64,000 bases of DNA from Erythrophleum ivorense (GCA_026724425.1 JAIUCV010000002.1:6763001-6827000), one strand, 5' to 3'; positions 1 through 12,673 are shown, counted from the first letter of the stretch. Translations and numbers: made by a program. The notes: generated by a model from the letters alone, not told the origin.

Positions 1-934
1 ATAGCAAATTCTTAACTCATATCGTACCTTATTTGAAAACTTGTTGAGATCATACTTTATTTGAATACTTGTTGAATGGTGATTCCTTTGCTATACTTGG
101 TAACTCCAAACCTCCTCTTTTCTTCAAGAGGTCAACCACGAAATTCACTTTTTCAAAAAACTAAAACCACCATTAAAAAGAGTTTGAAAAGGAAAAGAGA
201 CTTCCTAAATAGCCTAATATGAAATTAGGCACATTTTCTTACCTATTTAACTCTTTCTTCCTTTCTCTTTCCTCCTCCTTCTCATGTCTCTTGGCTGCTA
301 GTTTAGGCCTGGAGCATGTCGGTTCTAAGGTGAGGAGTGGTTGGTGTGACCTAATAAGAAGGAAGGAAAATATTTTAGAACAATTTTAAAAATTTCATTC
401 ACGTCCCTTTATTTTAACCCTTCCGTTTCAACTCATTTTTATCTATTTCAAAAATCGTCTTTTCCATATTAAAATTTGGACTTTCTACTTTATTAAAAAT
501 ATTTGTTTTAAAATTCCCTAAATTTAAAATAGTCTAAAAAAGTCCAATAAAAAATATTGCTATTAGAAAGTTTAATTTGTATATTATTAGAAATTTAACT
601 ATTCTTACCTCATGATTAATTTACTAATCTTATTTTATTATATTATAATAAGAGATATAAGTTTTTTATGTTAAATCTCATGATAATTAAATCTCTGATT
701 CTTCCTACTTTTCCTAGCCTTTTTTCCTTTTATTTTATGTCATTCACCCTTTTAACTTTTTTCTTTTATTTATTTTGAACCCCTAGTTTCTAATTATCAT
801 GTTAATTATTTTTTTCCAGTGTCTAGAAATTTAAAAAATATTAGATATGATAATATATATACTTTTAAAATATTATGATAATAATAAACTTCTAAAAAAT
901 AACAAAATAAAGTAAGTTGTTAATACTTCAATCA

Positions 935-965
<31 letters not shown>

Positions 966-3900
966 TAAAGAACTGAATTTATAACGTTGAACTAAATCTC
1001 TCCCGCATCCTGTACTAACAAAAGAACATGTGTAGCTGACAAGGATATGGAGACGTAAAATATGCGCGCAGCTTGGTTTCCACGTATTAAATGACTTGAA
1101 ATTTAATTACAGGATCGTAAATGACTTACTTTTTTTAAAAGAAAAAAAGAAATTGACATTGTTTATTCCCGTATAAATAGGGTATGCAACGTAATTTACG
1201 ACGTCCTTCTTCAAATTTTTTAATTTTTTTTTATATAAAATTTCAATTAAGACATTCGGAGAAAAACAACATTTCCGTGAGTATCTTCGTAGTTAATTCT
1301 TAATTATAAGTCTAAGGCTTTATACTTTTTGTCAAGGAATGATAATTTCATGTCATACCCACGGGGGGAGGCACAAATTAAGGTCACACAATACGGGAGT
1401 GTTAGCAGGACTTACAAATCAACTAAAGAAAAAACAAGCATTTCTCTTGAAGGAGACACAACAGAAAATCAAATTGGAACACAAGATCAGGAGAAAAGAC
1501 ACCAAACAAAATTCTAAACAATATTACAAGATAAATAACACATTTTACCAGTATTCCAACTAAATAAAAATTACAAAAAGAAGACTTAAAGATTTTGAAC
1601 GAGCGGCAATTTCGACCCTCTCAGATGGTTAAATCTCACTAGTTTTCTTTTGCTATGGTAGTCTACCATAGTTGTCAATCTTTAAAATTATTAACTAAAG
1701 ATGAGGAAGACTCCTCTATAGAAGAGGAAGAACTTCCACAAAATAAAATAAGGCTTCCATAAAAGAAAAAAATAAATAAATAAAATAAGGAAAGAATTTT
1801 AGGAGGGAGAGATTGAGAGTCTACAGTTTATTGTTGCAGTTGGGTTTATCAAGTATAGTTGGGTTAGGCCTACAGGCCATTTTACTCGAGGAATGCTTAC
1901 TAGGGAGATGTTTTGCTGTTTGAGTGTTGAAAAATTTAGATGATTTTTCACCAAAACAAAAAAGAAAAACGTATTGATGCCTTTCAAGGGGGAAAAAAAG
2001 TGGATTCGATGCTATGATTTTTATTTTGATTATTGTAACTTATTATTTATTCTAAGAAAGAAAGCGTAGCACGTATTTTAATTATTTAAAAAAGAATGTA
2101 TATTTTTAAAATAGAAAAAAATAATTTACTCTAATTATAAAGCTCACTTGAATTCATCTAACTTTGTATATATGCAATAAAATATCTCTTGTGGGGTATA
2201 TCATAGACAGAAAAACCAGCATATAAGTGCGTTAAAATCAGTATATATTGCCCAGCAAAACTCGTGAAAATAATAATTAATCTTGGTTAATGCTTTCTTA
2301 AACCTTTACAATAGCCATTTTGTTGTCTACGAAGGAAAAAGAAAATACTTATATAAGTTTGCAGAGGTTCTAAGTTGAACAGTAACATACATATAGTAGT
2401 ATGTCACAAAGTATACCATATTTATAATCCATAAATGTGAGGAAGAAGAACTCATCGGAAACAAGTTATAACGCACTCTCTCTCTCTCTCTCTCTCTCTC
2501 GCTGTCCCTCTCCCCCTTACAAAGACACACGCGCACACACTCCTAGAAGTCACTGATTTTGACTCACTGAAGGCCTGAAGGATGCATATTATAGTTCTGC
2601 AGTGCTACAGCTGCTGAATTAGTTTGATCACTTAATTCTATCACAGTGGCATGAATGAAACTTGCAATTAAGGCACGAGAGCTCCTTCTTCACAATAACT
2701 ACTAAAATTTGCGCCACCAACAGGACTGGGAACTCCTGCCCATGATCTCATGAACCTTACCAGGCAAGCAAGTCTGCACAGAAAAATGTGGGACCCCTTG
2801 CTCATAGATGTTCTGTTCCTATAGCTCGCTCCTCATGCTCATGCACAAAATAGAAACCTATCCAACGTTACCTCATCATCCAAGTATTTATTTTCAGTCA
2901 TTCGTTCTGTTGATCTTCAAAATCCTGGCCCATTTCTACGTACACACCCTTACATGCCATTATAACGTGTTCTTTACATTACATGCCCCCGCCAACTGGA
3001 GTAAAAAAAACTCAAATCCAATATATAAACCTATTATATTGTTTTATCCAATTGAAATTTTAAACTAACATTTGATTTGAAAATAAGATATCACTAAATA
3101 ACTGGTTCGCCTTTTGACGTTTATAGACGAAGGGAAGGGAAGCGCACAGATTCACTTAATATAACCAGCGAAATAAGAGTGGAATGGCAGTACTTTCTCA
3201 CTAAAAAAAACGAAGAAAAACTTTAACCCTTGATAATCTCTTTTAAGAGTTTGCGTTCTGTCTGAACAGTAAAGACCCTTTGACTAGTCTCTCGCAGCCA
3301 TCACTGACCTTCAAGCTGTCTCTCAACCCACACTGGAACTGTTCATATTGCCTACTGTGATTTTAGTTTACTGAGAAGTCTGGAATCGCGTGAAAATTTA
3401 AACTGATGTTTTAGTTTAACTATAAAGGCCCTAAATCTTATTCTTGAAGGTCACACTGGCATGAAGAATTTCTATTGGTGGGCCTCGCAATTAAATTCAA
3501 ACGTGATCTGTTGAGCGAATAATCAAATTGGTGGCTGAACCGTCGCTTATTTAATTTAATTTATTGATTTTATTCTAACAAGCTCTTTACTAATCATAAA
3601 ACGATAGGAATCTACTTCCTCTTACCAATTTTAATAACAAGCGCAATTTGCCCGCTGTAGGCTCTGCAACCATTATAATACCTTATATATATGCGCTATC
3701 GAAGAATTAATTATGCATGGAAATACAGGCAAGTACACTGCTTTGTAATAATCATCAGAATAAGTTCACGACGAGACAAGACATTCACACGTAACAATCA
3801 AGGTTACTAGATATTTTTTCGTACATACTTCTTCAAAAACAACTTCTAAGTATAATTGCTCTGTTTTGAGCTGAAAGTGGTAGGAGTTGGACGTAGGAAA

Positions 3901-5958
3901 TATACTCTGCAGAGGGGCGTAAATATGTAAGCTGCGTAACCCTAATCATCCATAACCTATTGAAGATTAATTGTTTATTGTTCATATATACTTGTGATCA
4001 AAAGCTCTCTTTAAGTGCTTACATTGTATAGTACATATAATCTGCAAAGGGGTGTTAATGTTAGCCATGGTAGAGTAGATATTCTGACAGTTTAATATGT
4101 GGGAAGTAATTTGAAACTGGAAGAAGGAGAGGGGAACATAAATGAAGGGAAGGCAAGGTGGGTTGAGGGCATTTAACGAAAGAAACCTGGTGGTGAGAGT
4201 GAAGAAGAAAGATGACCAAGAGAAAGGAAGGTTGTTTTTAAGTTGGTCGTTGTTGAAGTCTGCATTTAAGTGAATTCAAGGTGGTTTAATGAAGGCAGGT
4301 GGACTTACTTGAAATTGAACTCTCCATCTCTCACTCACTCCTTTAATGGCCTGGTAGTTGGGACCCTTTTTCTCTTCAGCTTGGATTTCTTCCCTTTCAA
4401 ATTTTATCCTTTTCCCTATTTCTAAGCTATTTTCTATTCTTGTCTCTCTCTCTTTCACGGTCAAGTAGTAATAATTCCTCTGCGATAGTTTATTTACCTT
4501 AAACCTTTTTGGGTAACATACTTCATTTACGATTTAAGACAAATGTGGAAGAAGATTAATAATATTAAGTCCAAAATTCGACTTGCAAATTGCTGTCCAT
4601 TTTGCTTCCTTTATCCAATTTATTTTTGATTGGTGACATTTAGCTAAAAAGTAAGAACACACCTGGAGGCCTAAGCGGCGAAGCGTATAATATTACTATG
4701 TCCTTTCTTAAATACAGAAACAGGCTCGGAAAATCTCCGATACATTTTAGAGTAATTAATTTCCAAGCACATTTAAATTTTTGTATAAAAAACAAATATA
4801 CATACTCTGTAGAACATCAAAAATTCATGCAAGATATTGCATTGACACCATGATAGAGACCCAAAAACCTGCAAAGGACCTTTTTTTTATTTTCAGTTGG
4901 TGAATATAAATGATAGAAATGATTGGCCAATGGTAAGATGAGTTGATTATCGTACTTGTATATGGCTAATCTAGATTGAAATATCAGTAGGTATTGACTT
5001 TACAAGCGATGGTATTACATATTACATGAGATTTCAAGCCGCACCAATATTCAACCATGGTTTTAATTGCTTCAGTTGCATGGAACGGCTATCAGGTAAT
5101 TATTTGGCTGTTTCAAGAAGACTCAAGAAAGCAAAATTGTCAAGTTATTTGGAGGAAGGGGGTACCATGGGCATGAAGAAGTGCAGCTGAGTGGTTATTT
5201 AAAAGATTTATTTAGGAGATAAAAGGATCAATAAATTTGGGCTTATTTTTTTGGTAACTCATAGGACTAGGTTGATTTTAATGGCTGAGGTGTCGAGAGC
5301 CTTTAAAGCTTGGTTCTGGAGGTGTTTAGTACATCGGTCATCCATGGATGTGGTTCGTTTTAATGGGTGAAGAGGGTGTTGAGAGCTTTAAAGTTTTTAA
5401 TTTTTTTAGTGACCCAATTGGGGAAGTTGGAGTTATTATCCACATTAAAGAACCATTGGCATTCAAGACCTTCCTTCAACTGTATACAGACTCCCAATAT
5501 TAATGACCCATGCCATCCCCTCTCCTTCTTCCCTTCTCACCGCCTTTCTTAAGTACCAAAACTCTCCCCTCCACCCCCACTCCTTTCTTTCTGTTTTCGG
5601 CTTGGCTTGGCTTGGCTTTATAGTAGACTATGTCTTGTCAGCAAGCCGTACCAATTCAGTGCCAAAATTTCAGATATATAATATACGGTTGTTTGTGCTA
5701 GATACTTTGGATGGGTATGTGGCAACTTTATAGTGTAAAGGGCAAGGGATTAGAAATATTTGACCAAAGATGTTGGTTAGAATTTCACATCTAACACTTT
5801 TTAAGTGCAGGGTTCGAGCTGTATAGTTATTAAACAGGAGCCAACTTGGAAAAGCACGTCATGCATAAGTAGGCAAACCACTTTTATTTCCGCCTTCAAA
5901 TTTTGGCCCCATTATAGATTATTGCCCCTTTTGCGGTTATAGCCCAACCTCATCCTCC
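1..5958. other. Intergenic region, no gene recognised
   Basis: AT-rich DNA in which I see no credible gene. Short open frames at 1329-1563, 2808-3068 and 4276-4464 have no recognisable domain or splice context. A TATA-like tataaata at 1172-1179 precedes the first pair, but nothing downstream supports a gene. Simple sequence includes (AT)n(AC)n at about 934-964 and (CT)n at about 2475-2501 followed by CA-rich sequence. An imperfect direct repeat of about 30 bp lies at 18-78, and another of about 38 bp around 5278-5400 shares the ttttaatgg and gagagc motifs. The last few hundred bases are presumably promoter for the CFL1-like gene. Confidence 0.6.
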
Positions 5959-5965
5959 TATATAA
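5959..5965 (+). promoter_or_regulatory. TATA box of the CFL1-like gene
   Basis: A tatataa heptamer lies 80 bp upstream of the chosen ATG at 6045. That places a transcription start near 5990 and gives a short leader of about 50 bases with no upstream ATG. Spacing and composition fit a plant core promoter. Confidence 0.65.
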
Positions 5966-6044
5966 TCACCTCAAGCTTATTGGATATTTGAACACTGAGA
6001 CACACGCACAGAGGTGAAACCCCTCATTGAATCGAATTGAAGCC

Positions 6045-6808
6045 ATGGTTTCCTTTCAAAAAGCGCTGGCCGATGGTCCAACACCTGCTGTTCCTGCAGA
6101 ATTCGAAGCTTCGTCAAAGAAGAGGAAGTGGGGAGAGCCACTTGAAGTAGAATTGTTCAAGGATCAAACGAAAGCAGAGAAAAGGAAATCCATCTTTGAT
6201 ATAGAGCTTCACCTTGAGACCCCTTTACCTTCAGATAAATGGCAACAATACCTCAGCATTCAGGTATATATATACTGTCAAACTTGATAGAAAGCTATAG
6301 CCACACACATACACATAAGCTACATACGGTGGTTCTTAGAAGTGTATAATATTGTTTAATTATGCAGTCAGGGCAGATACACTTGCGTAACACAAGGATG
6401 AATAGGAAACCAGCAGAGGACCCTAAGAGAAGCCCAGAGCCACCATCTCCTGCTCACATGAGCTTAGACCTTGGGCTGAACTTGACTTGTGAATCCCTAA
6501 GGAAAAAAGAAGGAGGCAGTTATGGTATAAATGAGCAGAATCGTAGTTCGTCTGAAATTTTGAGCGAACATGATCTGTTTAATGAATCAAGTAAGTATAT
6601 GAACGGTTCAGGTGGTTTAACTCGCTCTCCCTCGTGGTTGTCATTAGAGGGAGATCACAAAGAGATGGTTACAACGGTTTGCATGCGGTGCCACATGTTG
6701 GTCATGCTATGCAAGTCATCCCCTGCCTGCCCTAACTGCAAATTCATGCACCCCCCAGACCAAAACCCTTCAACATTCTTGAAGAGGAGGTGCAGCCTCT
6801 TGTGCTAG
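6045..6808 (+). CDS. CURLY FLAG LEAF 1-like WW/EAR protein
   Basis: Two exons, 6045-6263 and 6368-6808, give 219 aa. The intron at 6264-6367 is GT-AG, phase 0, with a TATGCAG acceptor. Visible features are a basic KKRK nuclear-localisation-like run (25-28), a WW-like segment starting LPSDKW (61-66) that crosses the exon junction into SGQIHLRNTR, an EAR repression motif LDLGLNL (106-112), and a C-terminal zinc-ribbon-like block with C178-x2-C181 and C194-x2-C197, ending SLLC. This combination matches the plant CFL1 family, whose rice and Arabidopsis members act with class IV HD-ZIP factors to repress cuticle formation. The second WW tryptophan is absent, so domain searches may miss it. A nuclear co-repressor role is inferred from the family. 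The ATG at 6045 is the first after the TATA box; the frame extends upstream to 6027 only without ATG. Confidence 0.7.
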
Positions 6809-7871
6809 TTCATTGAGAAACGTGCAGATACTGGTTTAGATTTGTAGCTTTAGCGTTGTCTTTTATTTACCTCATGAATAGCCAAGTTTCTGTATGTAGC
6901 TGCAAGTTCAAATTAGTGGACATGACGGTTATTCTGCCTTTACCAGAACATTGACTGCTAAAAGCGAATTTGAATGGGTGACTGATACCAAGCTCCTTCT
7001 AACCGAGCACTATATGATATGTATGTCTATGATCATCCAAAATTTATCTATATTACATTGCCTAATGATAGTAGAATTTCGATAGTCTATTAGCAATTGA
7101 AACTAAGCAACAACATTTTCCCGGATTATACTTCACTCCCAATTACAGCTTGTTTCTTCACCTTGTGAAAAAATAATTGATTTTTTTCCTGTAGCATAAA
7201 CACCTAGTTCCCTCAGGAGGGCCACTTTGAAAAGTTGCAGGGTAACTAGTGTTGATTCTCTTGAATCATGTTCTTGATTGTATCCCAGTCTTCATGTGTT
7301 TTGTAATAATATTTAAAGAAATCTGGTAAAAGGAGGTAATTAAAAACCAAAAGTGGTTCGTCATATTAGGACTTCTTGGTATTACATTCATAAAATTCTC
7401 ATTCATTCATACAGCAAGGAAAGTAATCAGCGAAATCTTGAAAAGATTCAATTAACATCTCGTCTGTTATTAGAAGACTTAAATGAATAACATCATATAC
7501 TGCGATCAAAATAGTTCCCTCAAATATTTTTAACTGAAAATTGATTCGAAGAGCGACCAACGTTATCCTTGCGTATGAAATAAGCTAATTATTCATGACC
7601 AAGATGATCACTCCACGTCTCCATCCCAAATTAAAGGAGACAAGTGAGAACAGATTATTTAATGACAGAAAGACCTGCAACGTGCCAATCGCATTAATTA
7701 GCTTACGTTTTTGGTACATTTCCATCCACGTTAAATGTGCATTGGACGTTAATGTGTAGCCTCACCCTTCATTTACTTTCCTTGCTGCATAAATTCAAAG
7801 GAAAACAGGTGAGATTGGGAATAATAAACAGTTGATCAATTAATTTTTACATAATCCAAGTTAGAAAAAAA
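6809..7871. other. 3' flank of the CFL1-like gene, no gene seen
   Basis: Ordinary AT-rich sequence, probably beginning with the 3' untranslated region of the CFL1-like gene. I see no open frame, RNA gene or repeat worth naming before the A-rich run at about 7864-7874 that borders the solo LTR. Confidence 0.55.
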
Positions 7872-7876
7872 AAAGT

Positions 7877-10468
7877 TGTGAGACCCCGACGTGGATGCAG
7901 GCAGGAGAAGAAAACCACGTGAAGAAGAATGCATGAAGTTTGACTATTCCATGCAAAATCGGACAGCTGCCATGCACCAATTGATCCTCTGCCATTTTAC
8001 CGAAGTACCCCTCCTCTTCTTCTTCCTTCAGCTGGGTTTTTTGGTCTTCTCCCATCCAGCTTTCAGCAATATAAATCTATCCAGCACAGCAGGCACAGAA
8101 CCGACGGATTCCTCCCCTGTTTCGCTGGACGCTGGCTTTTCATCTTCTTCAAGTCGCTGGACGCTGTGTGTGGCTGCTTCTTCCTGCTGACTTGCTCCAG
8201 CTTTGTTGCTTCACTCAGACGCATGAAGCTCCCTGCTGAACGAAGGCTTGGTGGACAAAAAAAAACCTGTAAATTCTTGCTCTCTGTTCAGCGCTGTATT
8301 GCCTCTGTTCAGCGTTTCTTTTGCTCTGTTTCAGCGTTGATGTTGTTTGAATTCCAGCTGCAGCTTCTCTTCGAATCTGGTTGAGTTTTGCTGCTGTTTT
8401 GGGTGAGGTTTTGCTGCTGTTTTGGGTAGAAACCACGCCAGAAATTTTCATCATCTCCTTCTCTGTTTAGCGCCTCCAGTAGACACATGTTTCAGCGCTG
8501 TTTTGGTCCGAAAATTTAACTGCAAGTTGCTCCTTGAAGTTGCTAAGCCTTGCTACTGATTTCTGGTGAAACCAAGCCAGAAAACAATTAATTCTCAGGT
8601 CTGAACTTTCTGCTGACTGAATGGCTGTCGCTGGGTCCGTTTTTTCCCTCTGTTTACATTACTTTTTGCTGCAGAAAGTTGCTCCCTGAGTTGCCAAATT
8701 CCAGCGCTGGTTCTGTTGTGTGTAATGCTCCTGTTGGACCCTTTTTCAGCCCCTCATCTCCCTTGGTGTTGCTGAACAGCGTCTCATCTCCCTCATACCA
8801 CCTCCACTTCATTTTTCTGGTTTGATTCTTGTTCCTTGTTTGCTCCTTTGATTTCCAAATTCTGGCGCTCATCTCCCCTGTATCTTAAGGCTGTAACGCG
8901 TTCTGTATGGCCAGCTAAGGGAAATCTGGTACAAAAAAAAAAGTGTGGCAAAGGGATGATTTGGTTGAAGAAATATTCTGATTTCAATTATGCTAAACCA
9001 TACACCTATTTTCCTATACATTAATTCCCCCAAAAATCCTGTATATAGGTATATATATATATATATACCTAATTGTGCTCCTTTCTTACTTGTTAAAATC
9101 TATGTATGCAGAATAAATTTCTTGATTTAAAAAAAAATAGTATATAATTCTTTTGGTTTTTGAAGTTGGGTTTAACTCCTAAGTGGAGTCAGGGAAAAGG
9201 AAACACCAAATATGTATATGGAATTTACCGTACGAGTTGGAAGGCGTAAAATTAGTAGAGAAATAAATCCTAAATTTTGATAAGTCCAAGTCCTTTATGA
9301 AATTAATTGGAGTAATTCATTTTCTAAACTCCGGTAAATGGGTCTTGTAGGAAATTCCGGAGACTAGGTGTAACCGAGGAACGGGTCAGGGAATCTCTAT
9401 AAATTCTTGGAAGGTGAGTAAGTAACGCAAACCAAAGACTCAGGAAATTCGTATTTCTGTTATTAAGTTTCCTTGCAGTGTTTTAAGAATTTGATTCTCT
9501 ATTTATGGAAATGTATATTTCAAAAATGTATTCATAAGCATATTTACCAAAATTTGATTTCAATCGGGAATTTTGCAAGTTTACGGATATTGAGTTAATT
9601 GGAAATCCTACTGTGAAACTGATCTGAACATACTTTGTTTGAAACGCTATTTGGTAATTTTATGGAGTTATCTGCTCAGAACCCTGTAGCTAACAGCAGT
9701 AGATGTTAGCCTTGGTGCACCATGATCTGAACCTCAGCTAGCAGGGGTGGTGCTAGCCCCGTGTGTAGGCCACCACACGCGGAGTTATTTTATTTTCGCA
9801 AGCTGAAAGCTTTGCGTCTGTAGTGATTTTCCCCGCGAGCTGTGTGCTCTGCGTCTGTGTTCCGATTGGTTCTGTTTAGATGCGTTCGGTGTATTTTGAA
9901 AAAAAAAAAAAGAGTTTGTTTAAAATCTGTTTCATATGATCTATATCTGTAAATATATATGTGTAAACCTATTTGACTTATATTTATTTTAAAAAGGGTC
10001 GGTGTGCTTATTCACTGAGTATTCGACTCATTTTTTTGTATATATATATTTTTCAGAGAGCAGTAGGGATTCTAGTCTGCCCCCAGCCGCCTTCTAGTGG
10101 CTGACCTTTGGAGACGTTCTTTGGCGAGCCGGCGGAGCTCCTGTGGGTGTCTTTTGATTGTATATATATTTTTTGTTTGAAATTTTGTAAAACCTTGTAA
10201 AGTTGGCTCCACTGAATCATTGTTAGGGTATCCCCACACCCCAAATGTTTTCTTTTGGTCTGATTGCGCCCTTTTGGGCTATTTTGTACTGTCAGAGACT
10301 TTGTAGAAATTTCGGGAGGTCTACGTTATAGAGGAGACTCTGCCGAAATTTCTACAAATGTCCTCTAAAGAAAAACTCATGTGTTTCATATGATTCAAAC
10401 GAATGCCATAAGTATTTCTTCTATAATTCCGCTTCCGTGCATGTGTACTTAAAATTTGGGGTGTGACA
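7877..10468. mobile_element. Solo LTR (2.6 kb), probably Ty3/gypsy type
   Basis: The segment begins TGTGAGACCCC and ends GGGGTGTGACA, near-perfect inverted termini with the TG...CA rule. It is flanked by an identical 5-bp duplication AAAGT at 7872-7876 and 10469-10473, the footprint of an LTR-retrotransposon integration. No primer-binding site, gag or pol is inside, and no second copy is adjacent, so this is a solo LTR left by recombination between two LTRs. The length of 2592 bp is large and fits long-LTR gypsy elements such as the Tekay/Del chromoviruses; the lineage is inferred from length and termini only. A (TA)n tract in palindromic context lies at 9047-9069, with AATAAA at about 9113. 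Short open frames here (for example 7891-8190 and 8166-8384) are incidental to the LTR. Confidence 0.85.
10300..10358. repeat. Perfect 16-bp inverted repeat inside the solo LTR
   Basis: TTTGTAGAAATTTCGG at 10300-10315 is exactly reverse-complementary to 10343-10358, separated by 27 bases. It lies about 110 bp from the right LTR end and would form a strong stem-loop in RNA or single-stranded DNA. It could be a conserved structural element of this LTR family. Confidence 0.85.
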
Positions 10469-10982
10469 AAAGTAATTTGTATGGTATGCTACAGTTCACA
10501 AACTCCTTTTGGACTGCATTTATGGAATGCTTCGTCGTCCGAGGTGATCCGCCAATGCTAGGGAAAATTTAATGATGAAGTTTGGCATTTTCCTCTGGAG
10601 TTGCATTTCGTTTGGCACAAAGTAATTCCAACAGTACTTATCTCTTGCTTATCTTGGTTTTAAGTTCGGCGATGATATTTGACTCTTGTATCATATACGA
10701 GGAGTATTTGTGCAGGAGATATTCCTTTTTCTGTTGGCTTCCCTCTCCTTCACTGTTTTTTCACCTTACACCATTCTTTTACACTAGCCGAGTTTTGAAT
10801 GATTCCTGGATTTTGCATTACCTCAAGAACCTTGATTACAGAAAAATTTGAATTTGATTTCTTTAGAATCTGATTCGCATGCGCATAGTGATATACTATT
10901 TACTACTTTACAACTCAATGGGCAGAATGAATGGAGTGAAAAATAAAATACAAACAACTACAACGGCGTCAAATTAAGTGTG

Positions 10983-11022
10983 AAACGACACTCTCACGTT
11001 TTAGCACAAGAGAGTGTCGTTT
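10983..11022. repeat. Perfect 13-bp inverted repeat beside a TATA box
   Basis: AAACGACACTCTC at 10983-10995 and GAGAGTGTCGTTT at 11010-11022 are exact reverse complements separated by 14 bases. The right arm runs directly into the TATA box that starts at 11022. It may be a paired transcription-factor site or a cruciform-forming element; its function is unknown. Confidence 0.8.
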
Positions 11023-11028
11023 ATATAA
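11022..11028 (+). promoter_or_regulatory. TATA box of the small membrane-protein gene
   Basis: A tatataa heptamer lies about 108 bp upstream of the coding ATG at 11130. A start about 30 bp downstream (near 11053) would place several out-of-frame ATGs in the leader (11069, 11081, 11087, 11095), so the true start may lie further downstream or the gene may be translationally buffered. Confidence 0.55.
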
Positions 11029-11129
11029 GTTGCCTTGCGCGGGAACGAAACCGTAGAACGGCTTGCCCATGTCAAATTGCATGAAAATGGAAAAATGGAG
11101 AGGGGAGGAAAGAGAGAAGAGAGGGCGAA

Positions 11130-11518
11130 ATGGAACGCGAGGACAAGAATCTGAAATCGCAAATGGCCGTGCGTCGCAGTGCAAAAGCTGCTCTCCTCCT
11201 TTTCGAGCTGAAATCAGTTCCCAGTCAGGACAACACCGTCAACTACCGAGACGAGGTCTAATTCTGAAATCACTCTTCCTTCTCCCTGTTTTCAGATTCA
11301 CACGTCATTAATTGGTAGGCTTCTTGATTCTCTGACTCCCAATTTTGTTTCTAAAGATGTTGAGGAGAGAAATCCAAGACCTGAAGATTGAATTAGTGAA
11401 GGAGCGTTTGAAGAACAAGAGAATCAAGCTCTGCGCCCTAGTGGAGTTAATTGTTCAAATCATGTTCTTGCTGTCTCTTTCGACTTTCTTTTTGGTGTTC
11501 GTCCTGAAAACTCATTGA
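11130..11518 (+). CDS. 95-aa coiled-coil, tail-anchored membrane protein, unknown function
   Basis: I infer two exons, 11130-11255 (42 aa) and 11357-11518 (53 aa plus stop). The intron is GT-AG and 101 bp (donor GAG|GTCTAA, acceptor CTAAAG|ATG). Exon 1 starts MEREDKNLKSQMAV and ends NYRDE. Exon 2 continues the same charged helical pattern (MLRREIQDLKIELVKERLK) and then a hydrophobic stretch from about residue 70 to 92 ending FVLKTH, which looks like a C-terminal membrane anchor. The continuous heptad-like pattern across the junction is the main support for the splice. Each exon is under 60 codons, so length-filtered ORF finding misses it. A longer frame at 11063-11311 overlaps exon 1 but has mixed composition and does not join exon 2 in frame. 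I do not recognise a named family. An ER or other endomembrane anchor is a guess from topology only. Confidence 0.6.
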
Positions 11519-12638
11519 ACAACACTATCAATCTGTCTACAATTATCTGCTTTTCTGTTCAGCTTGTAACGAATCTCTCTAGTTTTTCGTCTATGTCGGA
11601 TAGGTGATTCGACCTTCACCTTCTTCTGTCTCTGATACTGCTGTGCATTTGAGTTGCCAAGAAAAATTGATAACTCTTAGTTGAAATTAACATAGAAGGT
11701 TATTTCTGATGTCGTTGTAGCTTTGACGAAGATAATGCGCGATTTCAATATGGTTTACTAGGAATTAGATTGCAATTTCAAAGAGCGATGGAAACGAGAA
11801 GGACTGAAGGAGGTTCTCCAACCCAAAAAAAAACGGCCCAGCCATCCGTTTCTTTTTCATTGGCACTATCTTGATTTCTCGTAAATCATGTCTTTCTCTT
11901 AACATCTAAATATTGAATTTACTGGCTAATTTGACCGTTTTAATTACGATTTTTGTTTTTTCAGTGAACACAAATTGGAGTCTGTATTTCTTTTATCTAT
12001 CATACCAATCCCCGGGTTGTCATTGGAGGGTTGTCATTAAACACACTTACAAGGAGGAGGAAAACATGTGCGCACATTGGATGGCCAACCTTAGATGTGA
12101 TCAAAATGAGTATTGGCACTAATGACAGCATCCTAGTCGGGGAATTATCTCTTTACTTTTAGCTGATGATGTAGGCAGTGTTTCGATGGATGAAGGAATA
12201 GGAGGGAATGGGCCATTCTCCGGGATGGTTTTAAAAACTTCTCCTTCCATGCAAAACTTAAATTTTGGTGTTTTTAAATTAGAGGGTCAGAGATAAAATA
12301 ACTTATATTTATGTTAAATATTATAAATGTACCCTCGTATCCTAATAAATTTCCCACAAATCCATTGATGCACACAAACACACTCGTACTCCATCTTTAT
12401 TCTCGGACGCACACAGGAAACAGACGCAGTGTGGAGTATTTGCAGGACAATTGCTAATTAATTAAAAAAAAAAAAAACTCAATGAAAGTTCGGACAGGAA
12501 TAGATTTGTTGTCTTTTTAAACTCATGCTCAGATATATTAAAGGAGAATAACAATCAAAATGGAACTTTCAACTCTATTGGTACTATATCCTATATGCAA
12601 AGTAACAAATTATACAAATTAGCCCCCCAAAACAAAAA

Positions 12639-12673
<35 letters not shown>

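Noticed and set aside
5811..5830. gggttcgagctgtatag, reminiscent of a tRNA T-arm
   Set aside because: No acceptor stem, D-arm or anticodon arm can be paired with it.
11063..11311. 82-codon frame overlapping the small membrane-protein gene
   Set aside because: Mixed composition, no ATG at its nominal start, and it does not join the membrane-anchor exon in frame.
12160..12240. Possible MITE left end (aggcagtgtttcgatgg), similar in style to 39131
   Set aside because: No matching inverted end was found downstream, so an element could not be bounded.
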